A stretch of 10,752 nucleotides of DNA from Bacillota bacterium (GCA_023437885.1 JAEZFH010000380.1:1-10752); one strand, 5' to 3'; shown: positions 1-7,768, numbered from the stretch's first letter. A program made the numbers and translations. Notes: generated by a model not told the origin, from the sequence alone.

Positions 1-390
1 GACATATACTCCGCCGTACTTTTTAGCGCAGGAGAGGCCGAACATATGGTCATCCTCATTGATGGTTCCGCCCACGGCACAAAGACTGTTATGACAATTG
101 GTGAGCACATAGGGAACCGGAAATTTCTCCAGACCGCTGGCTCTTGCCGTTTGGATAATGCCGACGAAGGTAATATCATGGGACGTCAGCTTATCAAACT
201 TGATTTTCAATTTTTTATCGTTATCTGAGGTGTTGTGTCTGTTTAAAATACCATAAGCCATGGTCCCTTTTCTGGCAGCTTCCTTATCCCCCGGGAAGCC
301 GGTTTTAGCCTTCAACCCGGCTAAGTCAGACTCCTCTGCGATTTCACTGCCATTTATTAAATAAGCACCGCTTTCATACAGTTTTATCAT
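1..390 (-). CDS. Aconitase-family hydratase, N-terminal 130 codons (partial)
   Basis: The reverse strand reads from an ATG at 390 in one open frame to the window edge, so only the N-terminus is present. GGAGG (bases 396-400) sits five bases before the ATG and fixes the start. The stretch TSHDITFVGIIQTARASGL, followed by NCHNSLCAVGG and TINEDDHMFGL, resembles the N-terminal region of the uncharacterised aconitase-like hydratases (E. coli YbhJ-like) common in Clostridia. Members of this family are expected to bind a 4Fe-4S cluster and to dehydrate or hydrate a carboxylic acid; the substrate is not established. The cluster ligands lie outside the window, so catalytic competence cannot be judged. 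It follows the membrane protein at 455-991 after a 64-base gap without a convincing terminator, so co-transcription is possible. The family call is from recalled similarity; a classical aconitase or homoaconitase large subunit is less likely because of the opening residues. Confidence 0.7.
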   Translation of the reverse strand, partial: MIKLYESGAYLINGSEIAEESDLAGLKAKTGFPGDKEAARKGTMAYGILNRHNTSDNDKKLKIKFDKLTSHDITFVGIIQTARASGLEKFPVPYVLTNCHNSLCAVGGTINEDDHMFGLSCAKKYGGVYV

Positions 391-454
391 AGTTTCCTCC
401 ATTCCCGCACATGCATCCTACGAGACGATCCATACTTTATTACAGTATAAGTAA

Positions 455-991
455 TTAGTCTTCCACATACCCTTCCGCCAGATTAACTGTAAAACGTTCA
501 TTACATTCAATTCTGGGGTTGGCAAAAATTCCGGGCTTTGCCTTCACCTTCAGAGTTATATTACCATCCTTGTCCGCTGCAAAATCAATTGAGGTTTTGC
601 CGGAATAATTATCGTTAAAATATCCTGCATCGACAAATAATTCATCATAACCTTCAAATTTAAAACGAACCTCCAGGTTGGCCTCTGCATAGAACAGATT
701 GATGGGTTCCTGGGGCAGAACCGTCTTCTCGCCCGCACCCAGCTCAGTAATATTGACGCCCTCATTGTAAGCTTCCTCCGGACCAACAAAGAAGGCCTTC
801 ACATATTCCAGCTTCAGATCCGTATTATTATTCACGACCATCTTATTGTCCGTATTCTCAATGTATATAAATACTCCTATGATAACTAATATCACAGCAA
901 CTGCAATACCTGTGATGGTTAATTTTCTCTTTGATTCAAAGAATTCTTGAGGCTTTTCAGTCTTTTTCGCTTTCACTCGGATTTTTCTCAT
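455..991 (-). CDS. Membrane-anchored protein of unknown function (178 aa)
   Basis: I do not recognise this family. The protein starts with a very basic cytoplasmic segment rich in Arg and Lys (about residues 1-24), followed by one hydrophobic helix (about 27-44, TGIAVAVILVIIGVFIYI). An external domain of about 130 residues follows. It is acidic, has no cysteine apart from one near the C-terminus, and alternates polar and hydrophobic residues as in a beta-sandwich. The topology is that of a type II (N-in, C-out) anchored protein. Two ATGs are possible: the one at 1000 lies one base from the GGAGG at 1002-1006, too close. The one at 991 has a 10-base spacer and is preferred; it gives 178 residues rather than 181. 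A candidate promoter lies at 1048-1076. It lies between kdgK and the hydratase, all on the same strand, but shares no evident function with either. Confidence 0.75.
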   Translation of the reverse strand: MRKIRVKAKKTEKPQEFFESKRKLTITGIAVAVILVIIGVFIYIENTDNKMVVNNNTDLKLEYVKAFFVGPEEAYNEGVNITELGAGEKTVLPQEPINLFYAEANLEVRFKFEGYDELFVDAGYFNDNYSGKTSIDFAADKDGNITLKVKAKPGIFANPRIECNERFTVNLAEGYVED

Positions 992-1047
992 TTTTGTCAT
1001 TCCTCCATATATTTATAAATTTTCAGACATCCTTAATGATAATCGGT

Positions 1048-1076
1048 AATATAAAAATAAGCAAGCATTTTTTCTA
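1048..1076 (-). promoter_or_regulatory. Candidate sigma-A promoter for the 455-991 membrane protein
   Basis: Read on the minus strand, TAGAAA (bases 1071-1076, 4/6 to TTGACA) is separated by exactly 17 bases from TATATT (bases 1048-1053, 5/6 to TATAAT). Transcription would begin near base 1041, giving a leader of about 50 bases to the preferred ATG at 991. The -35 is imperfect and the area is AT-rich, so chance occurrence cannot be excluded. Confidence 0.4.
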
Positions 1077-1147
1077 ATTGAGACTATGATACTGTATTGC
1101 ACATTTAGGGTATCTTACTTCGTGCTGCATCATCCGGCATGGTGAGT

Positions 1148-1179
1148 CCCTTTAAAAGGCATAGGAGCCATTTAAAGGG
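1148..1179 (-). repeat. Second hairpin between kdgK and the downstream gene
   Basis: CCCTTTAAA (1148-1156) pairs with TTTAAAGGG (1171-1179). After one A/A mismatch the stem continues as GGC/GCC around a 6-base loop, giving 12 pairs in all. It lies downstream of the kdgK terminator and upstream of the candidate promoter for the next gene. It has no T tract on either side, so it is not an ordinary intrinsic terminator. It may be a transcript-stabilising or processing structure, or an operator; the role is unknown. Confidence 0.5.
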
Positions 1180-1202
1180 TATGGCGAAACCTTTTAAGAA
1201 TA

Positions 1203-1229
1203 GAAGGCCTGCAATGACTGCAGGCCTTC
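1203..1229 (-). terminator. Likely rho-independent terminator of kdgK
   Basis: A perfect 11-bp inverted repeat, GAAGGCCTGCA (1203-1213) and TGCAGGCCTTC (1219-1229), with a 5-base loop, begins 31 bases after the kdgK stop codon. On the minus strand the stem is followed by TATTCTT, a poor but U-rich tail. The GC-rich stem and the position after a stop codon support termination. The weak tail suggests leakage or a need for a cofactor. Confidence 0.65.
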
Positions 1230-1259
1230 CAATGATATTTATTTGATGCAGTACCGCTG

Positions 1260-2282
1260 CTATCTCTGTACTCTTCCGGAAGCATCTCCGCCCACCAAAG
1301 CATCTACATCCGCTCTGGATACGAGATTGAAATCCCCGGGTATCGTATGCTTTAATGCGGAAGCAGCAACCGCAAATTCCAGTGCCTGCTCCATGGACTT
1401 ACCATCCAGCAGACCGCAGACCAAGCCGCCGGCAAAGGCATCGCCGCCGCCTACACGGTCTACAATACGGATATTGTACTTTTTGGAATGGTAGAAGTTT
1501 GTCCCATCATAAATGCATGCAGACCAGCCGTTATCGGAAGCGGAATGGCTCTCTCTTAAGGAGCTTACCACATATTTAAAGTTGAATTTCTTAATCATCT
1601 GCTCAAAGATATCCTGGTATCCTGAAAGCTCCAGCTCGCCGCTGGTTACATCGGTTTTCCCCGGCTTGAATCCGAGAACCTTCTCCGCATCCTCTTCATT
1701 ACCAATACACACATCCACATATTGCATCAGATTTGTCATAATTCTCTGCGCCTTCTCAGAAGACCAGAGCTTCTTGCGGAAGTTAAGATCTACGGACACC
1801 GTGATATTTTTTCTCTTAGCAGCCTTCAGGGCCTCTTCAGTCAGGTATGCAGCCTTATCGCTGACCGCAGGGGTAATTCCGGTAAAGTGGAACCAATCGG
1901 CACCTTCAAAAATGGAATCGAAATCAAAATCAGAGGGATCAGCCTCGGCAATGGATGCATGAGCTCTATCATAAACAACATTCGAGGCTCTCATGGAAGC
2001 GCCGGTTTCCAGGAAGTAGATACCCAGCCTTTCTCCGCCTCTTGCAACAAAATCGCAATTCACATTATGCTTTCTCAATGCGGCAACCGCGCTGTCACCG
2101 ATGGGATTCTTCGGAACCTTTGTAACAAAATATGCGTTATGACCGTAATTGGCCAGGGAAACCGCCACATTCGCCTCTCCGCCGCCATAACATACATCAA
2201 AGCTGTCGGACTGAATAAATTTTTGATATCCAGGGGTTGAAAGACGGAGCATAATCTCTCCCATTGTAATTACCTTTGCCAT
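1260..2282 (-). CDS. kdgK: 2-keto-3-deoxygluconate kinase (PfkB family)
   Basis: This 340-residue cytoplasmic sugar kinase belongs to the ribokinase/PfkB fold and most likely phosphorylates 2-keto-3-deoxygluconate with ATP to KDPG, the step before KDPG aldolase in uronate and pectin catabolism. GGGEANVAVSLA at residues 33-44 is the substrate-side signature. VDRVGGGDAFAGG (GGG at 278-280) carries the anion hole and the catalytic base Asp281. GIYFLETGAS and DLNFRKKLW are typical of the KdgK-like clade in Lachnospiraceae. The frame extends upstream to 2363, but the ATG at 2282 is preceded by AAGGAG with a nine-base spacer and begins MAKVITMGEIMLR, the normal N-terminus. Promoter and terminator flank it closely, so it is probably a single-gene unit. 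No aldolase (eda) or uronate gene is visible here, so a related 2-keto sugar substrate such as 2-keto-gluconate remains possible. Confidence 0.85.
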   Translation of the reverse strand: MAKVITMGEIMLRLSTPGYQKFIQSDSFDVCYGGGEANVAVSLANYGHNAYFVTKVPKNPIGDSAVAALRKHNVNCDFVARGGERLGIYFLETGASMRASNVVYDRAHASIAEADPSDFDFDSIFEGADWFHFTGITPAVSDKAAYLTEEALKAAKRKNITVSVDLNFRKKLWSSEKAQRIMTNLMQYVDVCIGNEEDAEKVLGFKPGKTDVTSGELELSGYQDIFEQMIKKFNFKYVVSSLRESHSASDNGWSACIYDGTNFYHSKKYNIRIVDRVGGGDAFAGGLVCGLLDGKSMEQALEFAVAASALKHTIPGDFNLVSRADVDALVGGDASGRVQR

Positions 2283-2328
2283 GTTATCTCTCTCCTTATA
2301 GTATAAATGATGGTCGCAATTCATAAAC

Positions 2329-2357
2329 AGTATAGTTCCCAAAGAGACATTCGTCAA
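2329..2357 (-). promoter_or_regulatory. Sigma-A promoter of kdgK
   Basis: On the minus strand TTGACG (bases 2352-2357, 5/6) is followed after exactly 17 bases by TATACT (bases 2329-2334, 5/6). Transcription would start near base 2322, leaving a leader of about 40 bases before the ATG at 2282. This is one of the two best promoter matches in the window, and it also argues against the longer reading frame that starts at 2363. Confidence 0.75.
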
Positions 2358-2437
2358 TGGCAAAATGACCTTAAAAACTCGTAATTATTGCGGTTTACAG
2401 TTCAGTTGGGATACCACCGGCCAGCTGAGCCTTCCGG

Positions 2438-2662
2438 CTATATCTTTTCCTTCCGTAACCCATTGCCACGGAGCATCGAGACGATTCCCAGCAGCATGCT
2501 GATGATAGCAATAAAAAAGGGCAGGATAACCTCGGAGCCGGATGCCTTAGAAATATCAGAAAGACACAGCAGCAATGCAATCATTGAAATAACCGCAAAA
2601 ATCAAACCATTCAGAAAACATCTGAATTTACTGTATCTGTATCGGTAAACCATTCGTTTCAT
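2438..2662 (-). CDS. Small two-helix membrane protein, unknown function (74 aa)
   Basis: I do not recognise a family. The frame encodes a basic N-terminus rich in Arg, Lys and Tyr (residues 1-14), a hydrophobic helix at about 16-34 (NGLIFAVISMIALLLCL), a short polar loop (SDISKASGSE), a second helix at about 44-63 (ILPFFIAIISMLLGIVSML), and a basic tail ending RGNGLRKEKI. The positive-inside rule predicts both ends in the cytoplasm with a short external loop. GGGAGG just upstream with a five-to-six-base gap selects the ATG at 2662; an in-frame start ten codons earlier lacks such a site. It is reality-supported by this ribosome site and the coherent membrane pattern, but not by recognised homology. 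It lies between the GGDEF/EAL gene (gap 138 bases) and the kdgK promoter, with no obvious terminator after it. Confidence 0.65.
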   Translation of the reverse strand: MKRMVYRYRYSKFRCFLNGLIFAVISMIALLLCLSDISKASGSEVILPFFIAIISMLLGIVSMLRGNGLRKEKI

Positions 2663-2692
2663 AAAATCCTCCCTCGTTTCATAAATACACAA

Positions 2693-2800
2693 TTAGTAGC
2701 CTCTAACTATTAAACGAAGGAAAGCTGGAAAGCGTTGCATGATTTTCAAATATTTTTAAAAAAAATAACAAGTTTTTCAAAAATAGGATAAAATGTTACC
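2693..2800. other. AT-rich gap after the GGDEF/EAL gene
   Basis: The 108 bases between the big gene's stop codon and the upstream side of the small membrane gene contain long A/T runs (notably around 2755-2785). There is no GC-rich stem to make a convincing intrinsic terminator and no promoter with good -35 and -10 boxes. Read-through from the large gene into the small membrane gene is therefore possible. Confidence 0.5.
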
Positions 2801-5800
2801 TTAATCCAGTAATTGTTCGAACTCATCCATAGGTACCGGCTTATAAAAAAGATACCCCTGAGCCATATCACACCGGCTTTCCCGGATAAATTCCATCTGC
2901 TCCGCGGTTTCAACACCTTCGGAAACTACCTTGAGGCCAAGTCCTTTCGCCAGGGAGATAATTCCTGAGATGATAATTTTATCCTGCACTCCCATGGTAT
3001 TCTCCATGAAGAATTCCCGGTCAAGCTTCAGAATATCAATCGGAAGGGTTTTCAGCAGATTCAGGGAAGAATAGCCGGAACCAAAATCATCAATGGAGAT
3101 TAAAAAGCCCTGCTTACGCAAGCTTTTTACAAAATGAAGCAGCCGGTCCAAATCGTTCAGGAAGATATTCTCTGTTATCTCCAATTCAATCAGGTTGGCA
3201 GGAATACCGTATTTATCCAACAACAGTATCAACCGCTGTGTGAAGTTTGAATTGTCCAGGTGCATTCTTGAAACATTCAAGGAAAGGATAATCGGATTTT
3301 TTCCCTGATCGATCCAATCCCGAAGAGCACCCAGAGCAACCTCGTAAACATAAAAATCCATCTCTGCAATAAAGCCGTTTTTCTCAAAGATCGGTATGAA
3401 TTCCGCCGGATTCATCAGCTCACCTTGGGGAAGCCTCCAGCGGACCAAAGCTTCCGCACCGGTAATCCTCAGGGTCTCAAGGTCGACCTTAGGCTGCAGA
3501 TATACTACAAATTCCTTGTTTTTAAGTGCACTGTACATGTTGCTTTCCACCATATTCTCTTTCATAATTTTCTCATGAAGCAGGTTGTCATAGATGGCGT
3601 AGCTGCTTTTATGGACACCCTTTATTGTTTTTCTGGCCAGATTGGCCCGGTCAATGGCAATGCTTAATACCCGGTTCTCCGGATTCAGAAAGTAAATACC
3701 GCTGATTAATACAACGTTCACGCCCAAGAAACTGTTGTTTAAATCCTTAATAATGGAGGAGTAACAATAATTGATTCGTTCGAGGATCTCTTCCCGGTCC
3801 TTATAAGTCAGGAGCATGACAAAAATATCCGCGGTGATCCGGCAGAACAGTTCATTTTTTTTAATCAGCTTCCCGGTTTTTCTGGCAAAATGCATCAGTA
3901 TTTCATTGCCGGTAGAATAGCCCCACTCATCGTTAATATTTTTGAATTTATCAAAATCACAGTACATTACGAAATACTTCTGCTCCCGGTTCTCTGCCAG
4001 CAATCTCATACCCTCCGCTTCAAACCGGGACAGGGTAAGCAAGCCTGTCATGGGATCTTTCGCGTTAACACGCTCTATGAAGCCGGTAACATCGGAGGTG
4101 GTTACCATCCAGATTGCTCCGCCTTCCGGATCCGTCAGTCTGGAGGCGGTTGAACTGTACCAGGAAGCGGTTTCATTGTTATAGGCTTCGATGGAGTAGC
4201 TTTGATTTCCGTCGCACAAACCGTTCAGCGGGCAGGGATCACAGGGGAAATCCCGGTGATAGATTGCACGGTAGCAAGACTCTCCCTGAGCGGCATTGGG
4301 ATGCAGCTTCCGGGTGTAATTACTGAAGTAAACCAGTTGATGAGTACCTTCTCTTACGGCATAATTACAAAGCTTCTGATTATTCAAAGTGGCCTGGGTA
4401 AAAAACAGCTCGTTATCCAGTACCTTTTTGTGATTAAGCTGAATTATGTAGGTGCTGATTAATTTAGTCAGGGTATAAAGGGTATCCAGATCCCGCTTAT
4501 CCCAGCGCCTGGCAGCGACACAGTCCTCATAGCTGATGCAGCCGATTTCCATCCTGTCACAGCTGATGGTACACTGAACCAGTGCGCGGATATGGCCGGA
4601 ACGGTAATAGCTTTGCTGAAGAGGCGAAATATCTGCCGCTTCGATATCATTAATGTAATGTACCCCCTTCTCACCGTAATGGTTCCTGCAAGCCTCCATC
4701 CTGTCATAAGCTTCTTTCGGCCCGGGAGTTTTGGCAGAAGGAATGCCGGTATTGCACCATTCATAGCTGATGCTGGTCTGAGTGCCGTGGAATGCATTTT
4801 CGCAGATTACAATGCGGGACAGATCATAATAATTACCTATCTCACGGATTATTTTTTGAATCGCGGCTTTAACATCCTGGGAGCGGTTAACAATATCCAC
4901 CGCGTAATTAAAAAGACGCTTATCCATCTCCGGCGTGGTGCGGTCAATCAGCTCCGCCCTGATCCAGTGCCGGCTGCACTGGCCCTTGTCCTGTCCGGCT
5001 TCCTCCATCCCGGGTTCATAAAGGTGGTGCTGGTTCTTGCCCTGTGCTTTTGCATTGTGCAGAGCTCTGTCCGCTTTTTGATAAAGGGCATCATAAGTAA
5101 CACCGTCCTTGGGAAAGACAGATATTCCGATGCTGACGGTTATCTTATCGCCTGCCGGTGTCCCCATCAAATGTCCTCCGGCTATGTCACTGATTTTTCT
5201 TGCGGTTTCCTGAGCATCTTCTATTCGGGTTATTCCCTGCTGAAGAACCACAAACTGATCACCGCCGATCCGGCCGGCAATATCCGTACTGTCCAGGAAG
5301 TTTTCTAAGTTCTTTGCAAAATTCTCAAGAAGAAGATCCCCGAAAAAATGTCCCCAGGCATCGTTCGTCTTTCTAAAATCATCAATGTCGATAATCATGA
5401 AATTGCAGATTTCTTCCAAGCCTGAAGCAACGCTTTCCTGAAGGCACTGCTCTATTATCTCTTTTGTTGCATTCCGGTTATATAGTCCTGTCAGAGGATC
5501 AAGCCTTGATTTGTGCAAAAGCTTATCTGCTTCCCGGTGCTCTTTATCTATATTAATAGTGCGTCCGATTATAAAAAGAGGGCTTCCCAAGGTATTCCTT
5601 AAACAAACCCCTTCATAACGGACCCAGATATATTCATTGTTATCTCCCATAATCCGAAGCTCATACTGCAGGGATTCTTCTCCCCTGTCCATACTGTCAC
5701 AGTATTGATGAAATACAGCGATATCCTCAGGGTGGACCCATCCCTTCTCCAGGGCAAAGCTCCGGTATTTTTTGATGCTTCTATTATTTTTGAAATATTT

Positions 5801-6364
5801 ACCTTTTATTTTACGAGTCTGGTGCAGTTCCTGCTCCCGGATATCATATTCCCAGAATGCACAGTCCATCAGCTCAGCGGTCAGCCGGGATTTTTCCTTT
5901 TCCAGCTCTATGACCGCCCTGGCTTCCTTTTTCTCACTCTGATCCTGGAAATTCAAAAGAATACCCTGCACGGCATTATCCTGTGCAGAACAAATTTGCA
6001 GAAGAACCAGGTAATCGATATGATCCTTGCCGGTAATCTCCACCTGGTAAGACTTGATAAGTGTTGTTTTTATACTGGGGCTGCTACTATTTTGCCGGGC
6101 CTCCTGAATATCCTTCCTTAGTTCGTCGACTGCCGCTCTCAAATCAGGGCTGAGCTGTACTAATTCCGTATTCTGAATATCATGACCATAGTCATTGCAG
6201 CCAATACCGGCAATCTCCTGCATTAAGGGTGTTGCATAAATCAGGATACCGCTTTCATCCAGATACAATCCGGCAATTCTGCCATATTCCAGGAACTGGC
6301 GGAAGCCGTCAGCCATATTCCAGGTGTCATTCATCGGTAATTTTTTATCGTCTGTAAGCTTCAA
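2801..6364 (-). CDS. PAS/GAF sensor protein with GGDEF-GGDEF-EAL output (c-di-GMP turnover)
   Basis: A 1187-residue soluble protein with no membrane helix. Order: PAS-like region (about 20-140), short charged coiled coil (about 143-165), PAS_3-like fold (166-280), GGDEF domain 1 (DPLTG at 289, GGDQF at 367-371), GAF-like region (about 480-640), a PAS-like region with four cysteines (C697, C708, C711, C717), GGDEF domain 2 (DPMTG at 770, TADIF at 844-848), and a C-terminal EAL domain. The EAL domain retains EAL (971-973), Asn1030, ELEITE (1060-1065), DDFGSG (1092-1097), Lys1145, Glu1149 and Gln1169, so c-di-GMP phosphodiesterase activity is expected. GGDEF 1 keeps the NDxxGHxxGD core but has Gln for the fourth motif residue; domain 2 is clearly degenerate and probably regulatory. 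No ATG opens the frame: the start is a TTG at 6364 preceded by AGGAG (spacer ten). The ATG at 6334 has no ribosome site. A strong promoter lies upstream. Confidence 0.93.
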   Translation of the reverse strand: MKLTDDKKLPMNDTWNMADGFRQFLEYGRIAGLYLDESGILIYATPLMQEIAGIGCNDYGHDIQNTELVQLSPDLRAAVDELRKDIQEARQNSSSPSIKTTLIKSYQVEITGKDHIDYLVLLQICSAQDNAVQGILLNFQDQSEKKEARAVIELEKEKSRLTAELMDCAFWEYDIREQELHQTRKIKGKYFKNNRSIKKYRSFALEKGWVHPEDIAVFHQYCDSMDRGEESLQYELRIMGDNNEYIWVRYEGVCLRNTLGSPLFIIGRTINIDKEHREADKLLHKSRLDPLTGLYNRNATKEIIEQCLQESVASGLEEICNFMIIDIDDFRKTNDAWGHFFGDLLLENFAKNLENFLDSTDIAGRIGGDQFVVLQQGITRIEDAQETARKISDIAGGHLMGTPAGDKITVSIGISVFPKDGVTYDALYQKADRALHNAKAQGKNQHHLYEPGMEEAGQDKGQCSRHWIRAELIDRTTPEMDKRLFNYAVDIVNRSQDVKAAIQKIIREIGNYYDLSRIVICENAFHGTQTSISYEWCNTGIPSAKTPGPKEAYDRMEACRNHYGEKGVHYINDIEAADISPLQQSYYRSGHIRALVQCTISCDRMEIGCISYEDCVAARRWDKRDLDTLYTLTKLISTYIIQLNHKKVLDNELFFTQATLNNQKLCNYAVREGTHQLVYFSNYTRKLHPNAAQGESCYRAIYHRDFPCDPCPLNGLCDGNQSYSIEAYNNETASWYSSTASRLTDPEGGAIWMVTTSDVTGFIERVNAKDPMTGLLTLSRFEAEGMRLLAENREQKYFVMYCDFDKFKNINDEWGYSTGNEILMHFARKTGKLIKKNELFCRITADIFVMLLTYKDREEILERINYCYSSIIKDLNNSFLGVNVVLISGIYFLNPENRVLSIAIDRANLARKTIKGVHKSSYAIYDNLLHEKIMKENMVESNMYSALKNKEFVVYLQPKVDLETLRITGAEALVRWRLPQGELMNPAEFIPIFEKNGFIAEMDFYVYEVALGALRDWIDQGKNPIILSLNVSRMHLDNSNFTQRLILLLDKYGIPANLIELEITENIFLNDLDRLLHFVKSLRKQGFLISIDDFGSGYSSLNLLKTLPIDILKLDREFFMENTMGVQDKIIISGIISLAKGLGLKVVSEGVETAEQMEFIRESRCDMAQGYLFYKPVPMDEFEQLLD

Positions 6365-6464
6365 CTGAGTCTCTCTCCTGTAACCATAATTTGAATGTCA
6401 TATGCACTGCTTGAATCATATTGCTCTATACGTAAAGCTTATAAAAATTACTAGGGTCGATTTG

Positions 6465-6493
6465 ATTATAGTACAAATTCCCAGTTTAATCAA
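6465..6493 (-). promoter_or_regulatory. Sigma-A promoter of the GGDEF/EAL gene
   Basis: On the minus strand TTGATT (bases 6488-6493, 4/6) is followed after exactly 17 bases by a consensus TATAAT (bases 6465-6470). Transcription would begin near 6458, giving a leader of about 94 bases. It sits directly behind the fprA terminator, which makes the large gene an independent transcription unit. Confidence 0.75.
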
Positions 6494-6530
6494 TGAAAAC
6501 AACAGCATGCTTCACAAACCACTCATATGT

Positions 6531-6571
6531 AAAAAAAGAGGAGGACATGGAACCGTTGTTCCATGTCTTCC
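6531..6571 (-). terminator. Rho-independent terminator of fprA
   Basis: The inverted repeat GACATGGAAC (6544-6553) and GTTCCATGTC (6558-6567) closes a 4-base loop and extends through one mismatch by three further pairs (6540-6542 with 6569-6571). On the minus strand it is followed by TCTTTTTTT (T run from bases 6531-6537). It begins about ten bases past the fprA stop codon. This is the clearest terminator in the window. Confidence 0.92.
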
Positions 6572-6580
6572 CATACTTTG

Positions 6581-7768
6581 TCAATTCTGATCTGCAATCT
6601 GCCTGCCGTAGGAGATACACTCCTGCAGATTCTGCTCCTCCGGTACCCAAAGCTGCCGTATACCGTCATTCATGATGACAAAGCCGGCATCCTTAAGATG
6701 ACCGGTCAGCAGCTTTACTGCCTCACCGCTCCAGCCATAGCTTCCGAAAGCCGCTGCTTTTTTATTTTTGAATTTCAAGCCCTTAACCATCTCCAGAAGG
6801 CCTCCCAGAGAATAAAGATAACCATTATTTACGGTCGGTGCACCCATCAGAATGGCTTTTGATTTGAATATCTCGGTAATAACGTCATTCTTATCCTCCT
6901 TGGCAGCATTCATCAATTTGACTTTAACCTCCGTGTCCTGCTGAGTGATACCCTCGGCAATTGCCTCTGCCATTAACCTGGTGGAGTTCCACATGGTATC
7001 ATAAATGATGGTGATCTGATTCTCCTGGTAGTCCTTTGCCCATTCCAGGTATTTCTCCACGATCTGGGTAGGATGCTCCTTCCAGATCACTCCGTGACTT
7101 GGACAAATCATACTGACCGGAAGATGGAAGCCGAGAACCTCTTCAATCTTCTTAATCACCAATCTGCTGAAGGGAGTTAAAATATTGGCGTAATATTTAA
7201 TTGCTTCCGCATAAAGCTCATCCTGGTCCGCCGAGCTGTTATAAAGGCCTTCCGTCGCATAATGCTGCCCGAAAGCATCATTGCTGAAGAGGATATTTTC
7301 GCCGGAAAGATAGGTAAACATGGTATCCGGCCAGTGCAGCATCGGGGCTTCTACAAAGGTCAGGGTGCCCTCGCCGATATTTAAGGTATCACCGGTTGCC
7401 ACGATTTGAAAATTCCATTTCTCATGATAATGGCCTTGAAGGATCTTAGCTCCGTTAGTGGTACAATAAATGGGTGTGTCCGGGATTTCTCGCATAAGTT
7501 CGGGCAAGGCGCCGCTGTGATCCACTTCATTATGGTTCATGATGATGTAATCAATGCTTTTTAAATCAATTTCCTGCTTCAGTCTGCTGACAAACTCCTT
7601 GTCAAAGGGCTGCCAAACCGTGTCAATTAATACGGTCTTTTCATCTCTGATTAAATAGGAGTTATAGGAAGACCCCTTTCTGGTAGAATACTCCTGACCA
7701 TGAAAGTGCTTCAACTCCCAATCAATTTTACCGACCCAGGTTACCTTATCGCTGATTTTTTTGCTCAT
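6581..7768 (-). CDS. fprA: Flavodiiron protein FprA (A-type flavoprotein, O2/NO reductase)
   Basis: This 395-residue cytoplasmic enzyme reduces O2 to water or NO to N2O, drawing electrons from rubredoxin or a similar carrier; it is a detoxification enzyme of anaerobes. The N-terminal metallo-beta-lactamase-like domain shows the whole diiron ligand set: His79, Glu81, Asp83 and His84 in HNEVDH, His145 in MLHWPDT, Asp164 in SNDAFGQH, and His225 in CPSHGVIW. The C-terminal flavodoxin domain begins near residue 252, with the FMN phosphate loop at DTMWNST (257-263). There is no C-terminal rubredoxin domain, so it is the simple class and not NorV. An in-frame TTG at 7783 overlaps the ribosome site GGAGG; the ATG at 7768 with an eight-base spacer is the start. 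No clear promoter was found in the 87 bases after the carboxypeptidase gene, so it could be read from that transcript. Confidence 0.93.
   Translation of the reverse strand: MSKKISDKVTWVGKIDWELKHFHGQEYSTRKGSSYNSYLIRDEKTVLIDTVWQPFDKEFVSRLKQEIDLKSIDYIIMNHNEVDHSGALPELMREIPDTPIYCTTNGAKILQGHYHEKWNFQIVATGDTLNIGEGTLTFVEAPMLHWPDTMFTYLSGENILFSNDAFGQHYATEGLYNSSADQDELYAEAIKYYANILTPFSRLVIKKIEEVLGFHLPVSMICPSHGVIWKEHPTQIVEKYLEWAKDYQENQITIIYDTMWNSTRLMAEAIAEGITQQDTEVKVKLMNAAKEDKNDVITEIFKSKAILMGAPTVNNGYLYSLGGLLEMVKGLKFKNKKAAAFGSYGWSGEAVKLLTGHLKDAGFVIMNDGIRQLWVPEEQNLQECISYGRQIADQN

Noticed and set aside
435..451. Hairpin ATACT/AGTAT after the 455-991 gene as a terminator
   Set aside because: The stem is only five AT-rich pairs with no T tract.
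1722..2240. 172-codon open frame antisense to kdgK
   Set aside because: It is opposite a gene with clear conserved PfkB motifs; nothing supports its own translation.
2283..2363. N-terminal extension of the kinase to base 2363
   Set aside because: The extra 27 residues are not family-like, the kdgK promoter lies inside this segment, and the ATG at 2282 has a good ribosome site.
4592..5308. 238-codon open frame antisense to the GGDEF/EAL gene
   Set aside because: It is a shadow of the strongly supported minus-strand gene, with no ribosome site and no recognisable domain.
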